Part shown: positions 9,615 to 17,113 of the stretch, piece after piece
How the letters are laid out: each line of letters opens with the position of its first letter
Numbering within the stretch: position 1 is the stretch's first letter
Virus record (IMG/VR): IMGVR_UViG_3300022074_000317
Location: 1 to 26,513 of that record
Length of the DNA: 26,513 bases
Reading direction: 5' to 3' (one strand)
From: a virus
Made by a program: the position numbers and the translations under genes
The notes under the pieces: model-generated
Databases searched by the model: none
Told to the model about the DNA's origin: nothing
What the model saw: the letters and a program-made list of their open reading frames with translations, nothing else

Positions 9615-9834
9615 ATTTACCTCCGTTTTTTTGAAAGCCTTTTCTGCTTCTCTCCTCGCTGAAGTCATGTCGCCTCCCCAAGTTGCGATAATACGCAGCA
9701 CTAAAGCCACGCTCCCATTCTTTAGAAGCTACACTTCCAAGGTGAAAGGGATTACCTCTCAGCATCTTTGTTCCTTCAGAGAGCTTACCTCTTACAAAGG
9801 TGCTGTATCCTTGTTCATACGGTTTCATCATCAC
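9604..9834 (-). CDS. Small RMF/CrpP-like protein (76 aa)
   Basis: The pattern YEQGYSTFVRGK, then NPF, then KEWERGFSAAYYRNL matches the layout of the small ribosome modulation factor/CrpP-type family: a repeated aromatic/Gly-x-x-A helix, a central (C/N)P(Y/F) and a W-x-x-G-(W/F) helix. Such small proteins are common in phages; RMF itself binds ribosomes, but a ribosome role here is unproven. The start is GTG at 9834 followed by two ATG codons, any of which could be used. It overlaps the upstream gene by 20 bases and the downstream gene by 11. Confidence 0.6.
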   Translation of the reverse strand: MMMKPYEQGYSTFVRGKLSEGTKMLRGNPFHLGSVASKEWERGFSAAYYRNLGRRHDFSEERSRKGFQKNGGKYGR

Positions 9835-10051
9835 TCACAAAATTAGTTTTATCCGAACACGCTATCATTAAAACTCTACTGTTTGGGTAAACCTTGTCTA
9901 AATGTTTCTTTAGCGTAGTGCTAATGTGATTACCGTTATTAGCTATATACTCCGTACACTCTTGTTGATTAGCAAACATGTTACCTTTATACTCTAAGTT
10001 CTCTACCTGACCGTTAAATAGTATAGTAGCAAATATAACTATTGTATTCAT
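9815..10051 (-). CDS. Small protein, possibly exported (78 aa)
   Basis: Unknown family. The N-terminus is short and hydrophobic (MNTIVIFATILFNG), consistent with a weak signal or anchor. The body has two cysteines (QQECTEYI and MIACSDK) about 32 residues apart, which could pair if the protein reaches the periplasm. The start overlaps the stop of the ribonucleotide reductase gene as ATGA, so the two are translationally coupled. No catalytic motif was seen. Confidence 0.6.
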   Translation of the reverse strand: MNTIVIFATILFNGQVENLEYKGNMFANQQECTEYIANNGNHISTTLKKHLDKVYPNSRVLMIACSDKTNFVSDDETV

Positions 10052-11931
10052 GTTATATCCACAATTTCACATGAATCACCAGAGCAAGCCAACGTCTGAG
10101 AAGAATGCGTGTTATCTTCTTCTTCATAACTTTGAAACTTTTCCCAATCTATATGTCCGAACTTACTGCTAAACTCATTGTATACCTCTTCTGTACACTC
10201 TTGATAGGGTGCTTGTTGGTAAGTATGGTCGGAGTGTGGTAAGAATGATACACCTGACATCTCGTCAAAGTGTTTGAAGACAAATGCTCCCACCTCCATC
10301 CACTCATCATCCCTCACAGAGATGGTCACTGACGGCTTGTGTTCACACCAGTGTCGCTGATATGTGAGCCACGTTTGTAGCTGTTCTATGGCTGTCATAT
10401 CGTCTCTCATCACAGACTTTCTAGGTGACATCATAGGAAAACTAAACACCGTGTTAGTATCAGGCTTCATCACATCAGGTTCGCTAGGTATACCACTATC
10501 AATCATGAAGTTAGTAAGAGGATCTTTATTATCGCCCCTAACGGTACGAATATAATAACTGCTATGACGAGGGTGGATACCACTGCTTGAGTCCACAAGT
10601 TGTGAGACTGTCCCACTTGGTTTGACACAGGTGATTGCTGTGCTTTGTGGGATTCCAAAGATTGTTGCCCATTCTTTATTCGTCTCAACAGCAACTTGCC
10701 GTAGTGATTCAAGCGTCTTATCAAGTCCATGTTTCTTTCCACTAGTTAATTCGTTATCCATTATTCCTGTAAGGCTAACACCAAGTAGTCTTTCTTCTTC
10801 TGTGTTATCTTTCCATACCTTACGTAGATAAGGGAACTTAGTCAAGGTAGACTGTATCGTACCAAGGATAGTAGCAAGCATAACCTTTCTCTTCAAGTCT
10901 TCAAACTTATCCTTCTCTCGTATCACAACCTCTGTAAGGTTACAGAACTGATAAGGTCTAAGTATAATCTCACTGCAAGGATTAGTTCCAAACGCATGGT
11001 CAGGATCTCTCCTGCCAAACTTCTTTGCTTGTTCCTGTGCAGATATCCTATTGAAGATACCTCGCTCTCCTGACTTAGACTCGACAAGAGATGTCCACTC
11101 TCTCAAGAATGTTTCACCATCAGGCTTGTCAGTATAGCACACAGAGTTATTAGCAAGTGCCATCTGTGGTGTTGTCTCCCACCATTGTCCAGACTTAGCG
11201 TGTCGCATACGTCCATCAGATAGATTAGACAAACTAATCATAGCAGATCTACGCACACCACCTGATACAACAACCTCTCCAACTTTACACATTAGATTAT
11301 GACAGTCGTAGCTAGACAGCTTACGTCCTGCATTGTCTTTAAATAGAGCTACGGTAAATCTAAACAAGTCTATTAATGGTGCAGGACCTGATGCCCTACC
11401 TCCAAATATTTTTAGTCTTGCTCCTGCAGGTCTGATAGCAGACGTATCCCACATTGGAACTTCTCCCATGTACAGGTGTCCTATCAGTTTACGTAAGGAT
11501 TTTGCCCAACCCTCTTTGCTATCTTGTACTTTTATAACTGTGTCAACATCTTCCATTTGCTTAGGTATTTCAGGAAGCTGACTAACGTATTGTCTTTCCA
11601 CAGAAAACCCAACACCTGTACCACATAGTAAAATATACATAGCTTCATCAAAAGATTTGGGATCATCAACAGGTAGATAGCTACAGTTATATCCTGCGGT
11701 GTTATCTCTTTCAAGAGCAAGACCTGCTGTCATCAACGCTCTCATAGAAGGCATGACTTCTAGTTTTGTTATAGCCTCTTTTAACTGCGGTATAGGTAGA
11801 TGTCCCTTTACTTTTACAGACATAAAATCTACGTATCTGTCCACCGTTTCTTCCCAAGTCTCTCTTCTGTTTTGATTGGGTAGCCATCTAGCATACCTAG
11901 ATACAGCTATAAATTTTTGATAATCGTTCAT
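10048..11931 (-). CDS. nrdJ: Class II adenosylcobalamin-dependent ribonucleoside-triphosphate reductase (627 aa)
   Basis: Reduces ribonucleotides to deoxyribonucleotides for phage DNA synthesis, using vitamin B12 as radical source. The signature NPCSEI at 317-322 holds the presumed thiyl cysteine C319 and E321. C83 (YNCSY) and C330 (FCNL) form the presumed active-site disulfide pair, and C616 and C621 (CSGDSC) form the C-terminal shuttle pair. The spacing of C319/C330 (11) and C616/C621 (5) equals that of the Lactobacillus leichmannii monomeric enzyme (C408/C419, C731/C736). No small subunit gene is nearby, as expected for class II. At 627 aa it is somewhat shorter than that enzyme, as phage versions often are. 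Overlaps the gene before and the gene after by ATGA. Confidence 0.93.
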   Translation of the reverse strand: MNDYQKFIAVSRYARWLPNQNRRETWEETVDRYVDFMSVKVKGHLPIPQLKEAITKLEVMPSMRALMTAGLALERDNTAGYNCSYLPVDDPKSFDEAMYILLCGTGVGFSVERQYVSQLPEIPKQMEDVDTVIKVQDSKEGWAKSLRKLIGHLYMGEVPMWDTSAIRPAGARLKIFGGRASGPAPLIDLFRFTVALFKDNAGRKLSSYDCHNLMCKVGEVVVSGGVRRSAMISLSNLSDGRMRHAKSGQWWETTPQMALANNSVCYTDKPDGETFLREWTSLVESKSGERGIFNRISAQEQAKKFGRRDPDHAFGTNPCSEIILRPYQFCNLTEVVIREKDKFEDLKRKVMLATILGTIQSTLTKFPYLRKVWKDNTEEERLLGVSLTGIMDNELTSGKKHGLDKTLESLRQVAVETNKEWATIFGIPQSTAITCVKPSGTVSQLVDSSSGIHPRHSSYYIRTVRGDNKDPLTNFMIDSGIPSEPDVMKPDTNTVFSFPMMSPRKSVMRDDMTAIEQLQTWLTYQRHWCEHKPSVTISVRDDEWMEVGAFVFKHFDEMSGVSFLPHSDHTYQQAPYQECTEEVYNEFSSKFGHIDWEKFQSYEEEDNTHSSQTLACSGDSCEIVDIT

Positions 11932-12107
11932 ACTTTTGTTACCTTTATTTGTAATATTTCTATATCGTCCATATCATATAGGAGATCTTTAACTATATCT
12001 GAAATTACTTTCTCTCCTTCTTTCTTTTTACTGTCAGCATCACAAGTGACAGGAAGATGACTAGATTCATCATCAATCTCTACCTCTGCTAATATCTTAA
12101 ATTTCAT
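11928..12107 (-). CDS. Small acidic protein (59 aa), unknown
   Basis: A short gene between the DUF3310 gene and the reductase. It begins MKFKILAEVEIDDESS and ends IEILQIKVTKV, with a strong ribosome site (GAGGAG) before the ATG at 12107. Its stop overlaps the reductase start as ATGA, and its start overlaps the upstream gene by 11 bases, the pattern of real genes in this operon. The alternating hydrophobic strands at both ends suggest a small beta-rich fold. No family recognised. Confidence 0.7.
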   Translation of the reverse strand: MKFKILAEVEIDDESSHLPVTCDADSKKKEGEKVISDIVKDLLYDMDDIEILQIKVTKV

Positions 12108-12345
12108 TTTTCTCCTCTTTCTCTAGCCATTGTATCATTTTATCTAAATAAAATCTAGCTTTATATAGTTGCTCTAGAGGTATACCTTTCTTGTCCCATC
12201 GCCAAACATACTTAAACACATTGCCCCACCAGTTACCTATGATAGGAGCAACAACAGACCCTTCCATCATAGCTTCCATAGCGTCTATACACTCTATACG
12301 TCCTGTTGTATAGTGGGGTGGACTGTTAACTGTATCTACTTCCAT
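12097..12345 (-). CDS. DUF3310 family protein (82 aa)
   Basis: Matches the phage DUF3310 pattern: an N-terminal PPHYTTGRIECIDAMEAM, a central GNVFKYVWRWDKKG and a terminal LYKARFYLDKMIQWL. The molecular role is not firmly known; some phage annotations link the domain to nucleotide metabolism, which would suit its place next to the reductase. I chose the ATG at 12345, which overlaps the upstream gene by 10 bases and starts just before the domain. An in-frame ATG at 12393, with GGAG upstream, would add 16 residues but overlap by 58 bases. Confidence 0.8.
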   Translation of the reverse strand: MEVDTVNSPPHYTTGRIECIDAMEAMMEGSVVAPIIGNWWGNVFKYVWRWDKKGIPLEQLYKARFYLDKMIQWLEKEEKNEI

Positions 12346-12746
12346 TTGTTCAGTACACCTAGTTGTATCTTCTTTTTCTTTTCTGTCAACCATTTTTTAG
12401 GTATCTCCTTATCTGTCCACTCGAATCCATACTTGTCACACCAATCACAATAACGTGTCTTAGAATTTTTATGAATCTTGTTGTATGCGTTTTGAAATAA
12501 AAACCTGATGTCCAGATCAGGGTACTGCTCCTGTACTAACAAATGCTTTACTCTATCAGTAGGTTTAAACCATCCTTTCGCTTCGATAATAATACCATTG
12601 TTAAGAATAAAGTCAGGCTTATAGAGTCTAAACATTTGTACTGCGTATTTAATGGATAGTTTTTCATATATAATCCTTTGCTTTTGAGAACGTAATACCT
12701 TTGCTACGTCCTCTTCAAACCTACTCCTGAACTGTGTTTTGGGCAT
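12336..12746 (-). CDS. T7 endonuclease I-like Holliday-junction resolvase (136 aa)
   Basis: Cleaves branched DNA during phage recombination and before packaging. It resembles T7 gp3 along most of its length: FRSRFEEDV near the start, YKPDFILNNGIIIEAKGW, then DRVKHLLVQEQYPDLDIR and IPKKWL. The predicted PD-(D/E)xK residues are E11, D45, E55 and K57; D45/E55/K57 have the same spacing as D55/E65/K67 of T7. Length is close to the T7 protein (149 aa). It overlaps the RecB/Cas4-like nuclease gene upstream by 26 bases and the DUF3310 gene downstream. Confidence 0.9.
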   Translation of the reverse strand: MPKTQFRSRFEEDVAKVLRSQKQRIIYEKLSIKYAVQMFRLYKPDFILNNGIIIEAKGWFKPTDRVKHLLVQEQYPDLDIRFLFQNAYNKIHKNSKTRYCDWCDKYGFEWTDKEIPKKWLTEKKKKIQLGVLNKWK

Positions 12747-13587
12747 TAGCTAAGTATACGTAATTAATTAATGGTGGATTAGAAGACTTAGAAACCTTTG
12801 ATGGGAGAACCTCTAAGTCATCCCAACACTTTTCTCTGTAGTTGCACAAGCTACACTCTACTCCTAGTTTTAAATTACCACTAGGTTTACCATAGTATGT
12901 TTCTTCAACAGGCTCATAGCATCTTTCAAATGCACCACCATCGTTGATATACGATACAGTTTCTTCTATCTTATTTATCTCTTTATCCATGTCTACATCT
13001 TCGGCACTAACATATTTAAAGTTACCATTAGCTTTGTTAATTACCCACCAACCGCCAACAGGAACACCCTTGGCTTTTGCGTAACCAACTAGCTGTGCTA
13101 CATAACCAAAGCTGTCCTTGCCACTTAGTGTAGCAAAGTCTACAAACTTATTCTCGTAAGACCAAGGAGAGGCAGACTTTACGTCATCAACCTTACCGTT
13201 CATAACCATGTCGTATGATCCATCAACTTTGCTGTCGCTAAGTTTTAACGTAACCTTATCACTGTCCTCAAACTTTACATTAGATGCCCTTAGTAATCCC
13301 TTAAACACTGCCTCTACAATATCACCTAAAATCATATTAATAATAAAGAAAGGAGAGTTGGGTAGCTTATCCTCAGGGGCGTTCTTATCAAACCAAAGCT
13401 GACATCTCTTACGTCCTATGTTGGACATCCTCAACTTAAATTCTCTTTTACCCCCTGAGAACTGGCGGTCTAACGAATCCCTTACATCTTTAGCTACGAG
13501 GTCAAGAATAGCACCGTCAACACTAGCTTCACCTAGCATGACTTTTTGTAAGAAAGAATGTACCGCCAACTCTGCAGGATGGTTCAT
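12721..13587 (-). CDS. PD-(D/E)XK nuclease, Cas4/RecB-like with probable Fe-S cluster (288 aa)
   Basis: A probable DNA exonuclease for recombination or host DNA breakdown. Core motifs in order: G88-D89-x-x-E92, D126 in GSYD, D135-V-K137, and Q165 in QLVGYA, the QxxxYA signature of RecB-type nucleases. One cysteine before the core (C62 in RKRCQLWF) and three after it (C245, C248, C254 in CSLCNYREKC) reproduce the 1+3 pattern that holds a 4Fe-4S cluster in Cas4, AddB and Dna2; the cluster is inferred. No cas1 or cas2 lies nearby, so this is a replication-module nuclease, not a CRISPR gene. GAGGAG precedes the ATG at 13587. Confidence 0.85.
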   Translation of the reverse strand: MNHPAELAVHSFLQKVMLGEASVDGAILDLVAKDVRDSLDRQFSGGKREFKLRMSNIGRKRCQLWFDKNAPEDKLPNSPFFIINMILGDIVEAVFKGLLRASNVKFEDSDKVTLKLSDSKVDGSYDMVMNGKVDDVKSASPWSYENKFVDFATLSGKDSFGYVAQLVGYAKAKGVPVGGWWVINKANGNFKYVSAEDVDMDKEINKIEETVSYINDGGAFERCYEPVEETYYGKPSGNLKLGVECSLCNYREKCWDDLEVLPSKVSKSSNPPLINYVYLANAQNTVQE

Positions 13588-13589
13588 GC

Positions 13590-14471
13590 CTACTCCTCTA
13601 TCTCAATGATTTTAGAAGCAATCTCTTCTTCGTCTCCTGACAACTCGTCAGGTCGATGATGCTCCTCCCACTTACTCAATGTGATAGTGTTCATAGACTC
13701 TACCCACTCGACAAAATTATTTAGTGTCTCCTGATCATCAGTGTCAATCTCTACTAACTCACCTAGATATGGTTTCATAACAGCGTAGGTAGCTCCACTA
13801 GGTATACTCTTTACTTGTGACGACATGTGAACTAAATGTTGAATAGGGAGTCTATTCTTTCTTTGTATCTGAGAAAACAAGTCAGTCATAGCCTTAAAAC
13901 TGTCACGGTTTTTTATTCTCATTAAGAAAGGAAACTCCTTTACTTCAGTAGGTTTACCCTCAGAATCCTTTGGGCTGTCGAGTGTACACAAACCAAATAT
14001 GATCTTGAACCTGTCGGTACTTCTCATAAGGTCTTGTGTTTCTTGAGGCAACGAGTCAAAGTCCTTAACATAACCAGAGGGTCTACCACAGTTGAACCCA
14101 CCATAATTATCTTTTAAATCACCATTCAAGGACGTTGACATAACAGTGCGTAACATTCTGCCCTCACCACCATCAGGCTTCTGATAGTGCTTATCGTAAC
14201 GCTGAAACTGAAAGCGTTGCATAAACGGACGTATTGTTATCTTGTCACTGTAATAAACAGATTCATCAGGGAACACTACTGAGAAAGCTCCTGCCTTGAC
14301 AATGGCAACTTCCATCATCTCACCATCGACTTTCTTTGTACCCATTACGTTCTGATGAACCTGTTTAATCTCTGCTAACGCTGAGGTAGAACGAGCAGGT
14401 ACGTTTGACATACCCATCAACTCTGCTAAATCAGCACTAGATTTTCCAATTATTGCTAAACCATTTTCCAT
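13590..14471 (-). CDS. Probable phage single-stranded DNA-binding protein (293 aa)
   Basis: No catalytic motif is visible. The assignment rests on position between DNA polymerase and recombination nuclease, on a central region of mixed strands rich in aromatic and basic residues (RPFMQRFQFQRYDKHY near 80-95) and on a strongly acidic tail (about the last 20 residues, DEEEIASKIIEIEE). Such a tail is typical of T7 gp2.5 and other SSBs that recruit partner proteins. It could instead be another replication accessory protein. TTTAGGAGAAA precedes the ATG at 14471; the 36-base gap to the polymerase gene is one of the larger gaps in the operon. Confidence 0.55.
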   Translation of the reverse strand: MENGLAIIGKSSADLAELMGMSNVPARSTSALAEIKQVHQNVMGTKKVDGEMMEVAIVKAGAFSVVFPDESVYYSDKITIRPFMQRFQFQRYDKHYQKPDGGEGRMLRTVMSTSLNGDLKDNYGGFNCGRPSGYVKDFDSLPQETQDLMRSTDRFKIIFGLCTLDSPKDSEGKPTEVKEFPFLMRIKNRDSFKAMTDLFSQIQRKNRLPIQHLVHMSSQVKSIPSGATYAVMKPYLGELVEIDTDDQETLNNFVEWVESMNTITLSKWEEHHRPDELSGDEEEIASKIIEIEE

Positions 14472-14507
14472 ATGTATATTTTCTCCTAAATAAGAAAGTG
14501 AATTATA

Positions 14508-16580
14508 TCACTGAACATCTGCTACGTCAAGCCAATTATCACCTATTTTTGACTCTAATAGCATTGGTACATTTACATCTATATCGTAATGACTCTCTAT
14601 TATAATCTTTAGGTTCTTGTTGACCTGTCGTATTATGTTCAGCACCTTGTCAACTTCTGCAGGATGAACATCCAACACTACAGAATCATGCACACTGTTT
14701 ACTAGCATACTATTTAAATTATCTATCTTAAGTAGCTTCTCTATCTCTATAAGAACTATAGGAACTATATCGCCAGTAGCAAACCCTTGTACAGGGTAGT
14801 TCTTTATCATAGTGAAGTGTGTAGGCGCACCGCTTGCTCGTCTCTCTACATCTGGAAAAGCGTACTGCCTACCTGAGGGTATCTTTATCCTGCCAAGATT
14901 TATAGCTTCATCACCTAACTTTTTGTGCCACTTAGCTATACCTCTATACTTGCCCATAAAGTGCGTATAATACTCAGCCTCAGCTTTCGTTCTACCGAAC
15001 CCTGTAGCTCCGTAGAGAGGCGCAAAGGTATGTGCCTTAGCTTCTTGCCTAGACGTAGGTTGTCCTGCCTCAGAGATGATTTTAGCGGTGTAGGAGTGAA
15101 CATCAAAACCTGTAGACACTTCTTCCATAGCAACTTTATCTTGCGAAAGAAGTGCTGCCACCCTAAATTCTAGCTGTGCAAAGTCTGCTTCAAGTATCTT
15201 ACCCTGCGTACCATACTCAGGCTTGTTCCAACGAGAGATAAACACCCTCTTAACAGGAAACGTACCGCCTCTTGGCATGTTCTGCATGTTAGGATCTGCT
15301 CCACTAAACCTGCCAGTGGCTGTCCTATGTTGTAACAACTTAACATGTAGTCTGTTATCACTCTTTGTATGTATAGTTATACCCTCTACAAAAGCAGAAA
15401 GGTAACTAGACACCGCACTTTGTCTCTTCAGATCAGATAAGAATGACTCTGCGTAGGTAAGACCCTTTGACTTAGCTATATTTATAAGACCTTCTAAGTT
15501 GCCCTTGCTTGTAGAGAAACCATTAGCACTAACCCATGTCTTTGATGGTGGAAAGAAGCCAAGTCCTGCCATTTCATTTAGCTTTGCAAGCCTGTAGCCT
15601 CTCGTATCGCAGTCTACACAGCGACTAGGCTTGGCAAATGGAGTCCCATCCTTCTTGATCTTGCGTATTTTACCCTCACCGTTGCACGTTTTGCATACAC
15701 TAGCCTTAGTTTTTACCATCATAGAACTATTTTCCTTGACAGCCTTCCTAAATTCTTCTTTTGTGTCTGCATAGTCGAAGGCAACTGCCCATTTCTTCTT
15801 GTCGTGTAGTATTCTAGAGTAGATAACTTGACTAACCTGCTCTGGAGAGTTAAGATTTATGGGAGTATCGCCCATTAATTTCTTGACAAATGTGTTTAAC
15901 CTGTTTTCTATAGCTAAAAGCTCATCTTCGAAGTCTTTTCTAACCTGAGCGAGGGCATTTTTGTCCACCGCAAAGCCATTCATGTACATTCTTGCTAGTG
16001 TTTTGCACACTTCGTTGTTTATATCACGCACCTTTACTAAAGATTGGGACTCAGGCTTATCATACTCGTCCATCAACTTCCAATAAAGCTCTCTCGTTAC
16101 TCTCAAGTCCTGTTTCAGGTACTCTGATAGCTCGTCAAGAGGTATATCATCTGTTTGAAACCCTCTAGTAAAGTAATTTTTAAGTGTATCTGACTTCTTC
16201 ATGTCTAAATTGTGTCGTATTGCACAGTTTTCTAAGCTAACAGACCCCTTCTGACCACGTTGTAGTATATAATCCCCCAACATTGTGTCAAATATCTTTC
16301 CATCATACTTAAATCCACACCCCCAAAGCCACTGAAGGTCGTATTGTAGGTTGTGACCTATCAATAATGTGGTGTTGTCAAGCACTCTTTGTAATCTTTT
16401 GTCTGCATCATCGTCTTCTATTGTCTTTTCTTTGTGATCGAACACAAATACTGTCGCCTCATTGTCCAGATAATCTGACACACCAACAAGTGTCAAAGAA
16501 TTGTCAGGCTCAAAAGGATCAAGATGCAACTTACCATCCCTTTTCGTTGTTGTATTCTCTACATCAAGTACAATCTTCAT
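14508..16580 (-). CDS. polA: Family A DNA polymerase with 3'-5' exonuclease and inserted DnaJ-type zinc module (690 aa)
   Basis: Replicates the phage genome. The proofreading domain has D6/E8 (LDVEN), N77/D81 (GHNLQYDLQWL) and Y154/D158 (YLKQDLRVTREL). Residues 296-329 hold CKTCNGEGKI and CVDCDTRGY, a CxxCxGxG...CxxCxxxGY zinc module like half of the DnaJ central domain. The polymerase domain has motif A D466 (ADFAQLEFR), motif B R511/K515/F519/Y523 (RQEAKAHTFAPLYG) and motif C H631/D632 (VHD). F519 aligns with Phe762 of E. coli Pol I. I chose the ATG at 16580, which overlaps the upstream stop as ATGA; the frame stays open to 16634, but that extension would be inside the helicase gene. The inserted module is the known hallmark of HMO-2011-type phages. 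Confidence 0.95.
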   Translation of the reverse strand: MKIVLDVENTTTKRDGKLHLDPFEPDNSLTLVGVSDYLDNEATVFVFDHKEKTIEDDDADKRLQRVLDNTTLLIGHNLQYDLQWLWGCGFKYDGKIFDTMLGDYILQRGQKGSVSLENCAIRHNLDMKKSDTLKNYFTRGFQTDDIPLDELSEYLKQDLRVTRELYWKLMDEYDKPESQSLVKVRDINNEVCKTLARMYMNGFAVDKNALAQVRKDFEDELLAIENRLNTFVKKLMGDTPINLNSPEQVSQVIYSRILHDKKKWAVAFDYADTKEEFRKAVKENSSMMVKTKASVCKTCNGEGKIRKIKKDGTPFAKPSRCVDCDTRGYRLAKLNEMAGLGFFPPSKTWVSANGFSTSKGNLEGLINIAKSKGLTYAESFLSDLKRQSAVSSYLSAFVEGITIHTKSDNRLHVKLLQHRTATGRFSGADPNMQNMPRGGTFPVKRVFISRWNKPEYGTQGKILEADFAQLEFRVAALLSQDKVAMEEVSTGFDVHSYTAKIISEAGQPTSRQEAKAHTFAPLYGATGFGRTKAEAEYYTHFMGKYRGIAKWHKKLGDEAINLGRIKIPSGRQYAFPDVERRASGAPTHFTMIKNYPVQGFATGDIVPIVLIEIEKLLKIDNLNSMLVNSVHDSVVLDVHPAEVDKVLNIIRQVNKNLKIIIESHYDIDVNVPMLLESKIGDNWLDVADVQ

Positions 16581-17089
16581 GCTGAATATATACCTCTCTC
16601 TACATCTAGCTCGACATGAACTGTGCCATGCCAACCTGTTAGTTTGTTTTTAGCCAATCTAATATGACGTTGAGGATCGTTACTATCCTGCCCTTCAATC
16701 TCAGGATTCTTACTAATTAATAACATCAAATCTGCTTCGGCTGCCTTACCAGTTTTACTGCCCTCAAGCATAGATTGGTTAACATTTATCTTACCTTCCG
16801 CTTCTGCTGATAGCTGAGACATCCATATGATAGCGCAGTTGTACTTCTTTGCTATGTTTCTAGCGTGAATTGCTGCCTCTTTTAAATAAATATCTGACCT
16901 ATCTGAACCTGACACTGCGAACTTATCTCCCATATCGAGAACTATTATATCAGGTTTAACGCTTTTTGCAAGCTGTTCTACATAATCCATACGTTTATCT
17001 GTAGCATCTTTGATAGATAGTAACTCTTTAACAGGAGCGTATCTCTTAATAGCCATGTCTCTATTCTCCAGAACCTCTTCACTAGACAT
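16577..17089 (-). CDS. DnaB-like replicative helicase, C-terminal part (170 aa) downstream of an in-frame stop
   Basis: This is the second half of the RecA-like motor of a replicative helicase. It carries Walker B (DIIVLDMGDKF, D52), the H3-like polar strand (CAIIWMSQLS, Q92), the AAEADLMLLI strand and a likely arginine-finger region (RHIRLAKNKL). It lacks a Walker A motif, which is in the piece at 17111-17800 in the same frame. Seven sense codons and one TGA separate the two pieces. No Shine-Dalgarno sequence precedes the ATG at 17089, so independent translation is unlikely. Joined, the two make a 407-aa helicase of normal layout. The stop overlaps the polymerase start. Confidence 0.85.
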   Translation of the reverse strand: MSSEEVLENRDMAIKRYAPVKELLSIKDATDKRMDYVEQLAKSVKPDIIVLDMGDKFAVSGSDRSDIYLKEAAIHARNIAKKYNCAIIWMSQLSAEAEGKINVNQSMLEGSKTGKAAEADLMLLISKNPEIEGQDSNDPQRHIRLAKNKLTGWHGTVHVELDVERGIYSA

Positions 17090-17110
17090 CTTAGATTTAC
17101 AATATAGATA

Positions 17111-17113
17111 TCA
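17111..17113 (-). other. In-frame TGA splitting the helicase
   Basis: The codon after RVGL is TGA and the frame then continues without a shift (YLYCKSK, MSSEEV...). The surrounding NEEAYKRVG-x-RY-like motif usually carries a positively charged residue at this point, so a CGA-to-TGA or AGA-to-TGA change is the simplest origin. TGA is a normal stop elsewhere in this genome, for example at the ATGA junctions, so general recoding is unlikely. Confidence 0.8.

Noticed and set aside
12721-13587. Cas4-like nuclease as a sign of a CRISPR-Cas locus.
   Set aside because: No cas1, cas2, effector or repeat array was seen anywhere. The gene is in a replication/recombination operon, where phage Cas4/RecB-like nucleases are usual.
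16581-16634. An 18-residue N-terminal extension of DNA polymerase.
   Set aside because: The extension lies within the end of the helicase gene and is not polymerase-like. The ATG at 16580 begins exactly at the exonuclease domain and overlaps the upstream stop as ATGA.
17111-17113. Genome-wide recoding of TGA as an amino acid.
   Set aside because: TGA is the natural stop of many genes here, including ATGA junctions at 241, 4358, 10048, 11928, 16577, 23853 and 25681. One internal TGA does not support recoding.
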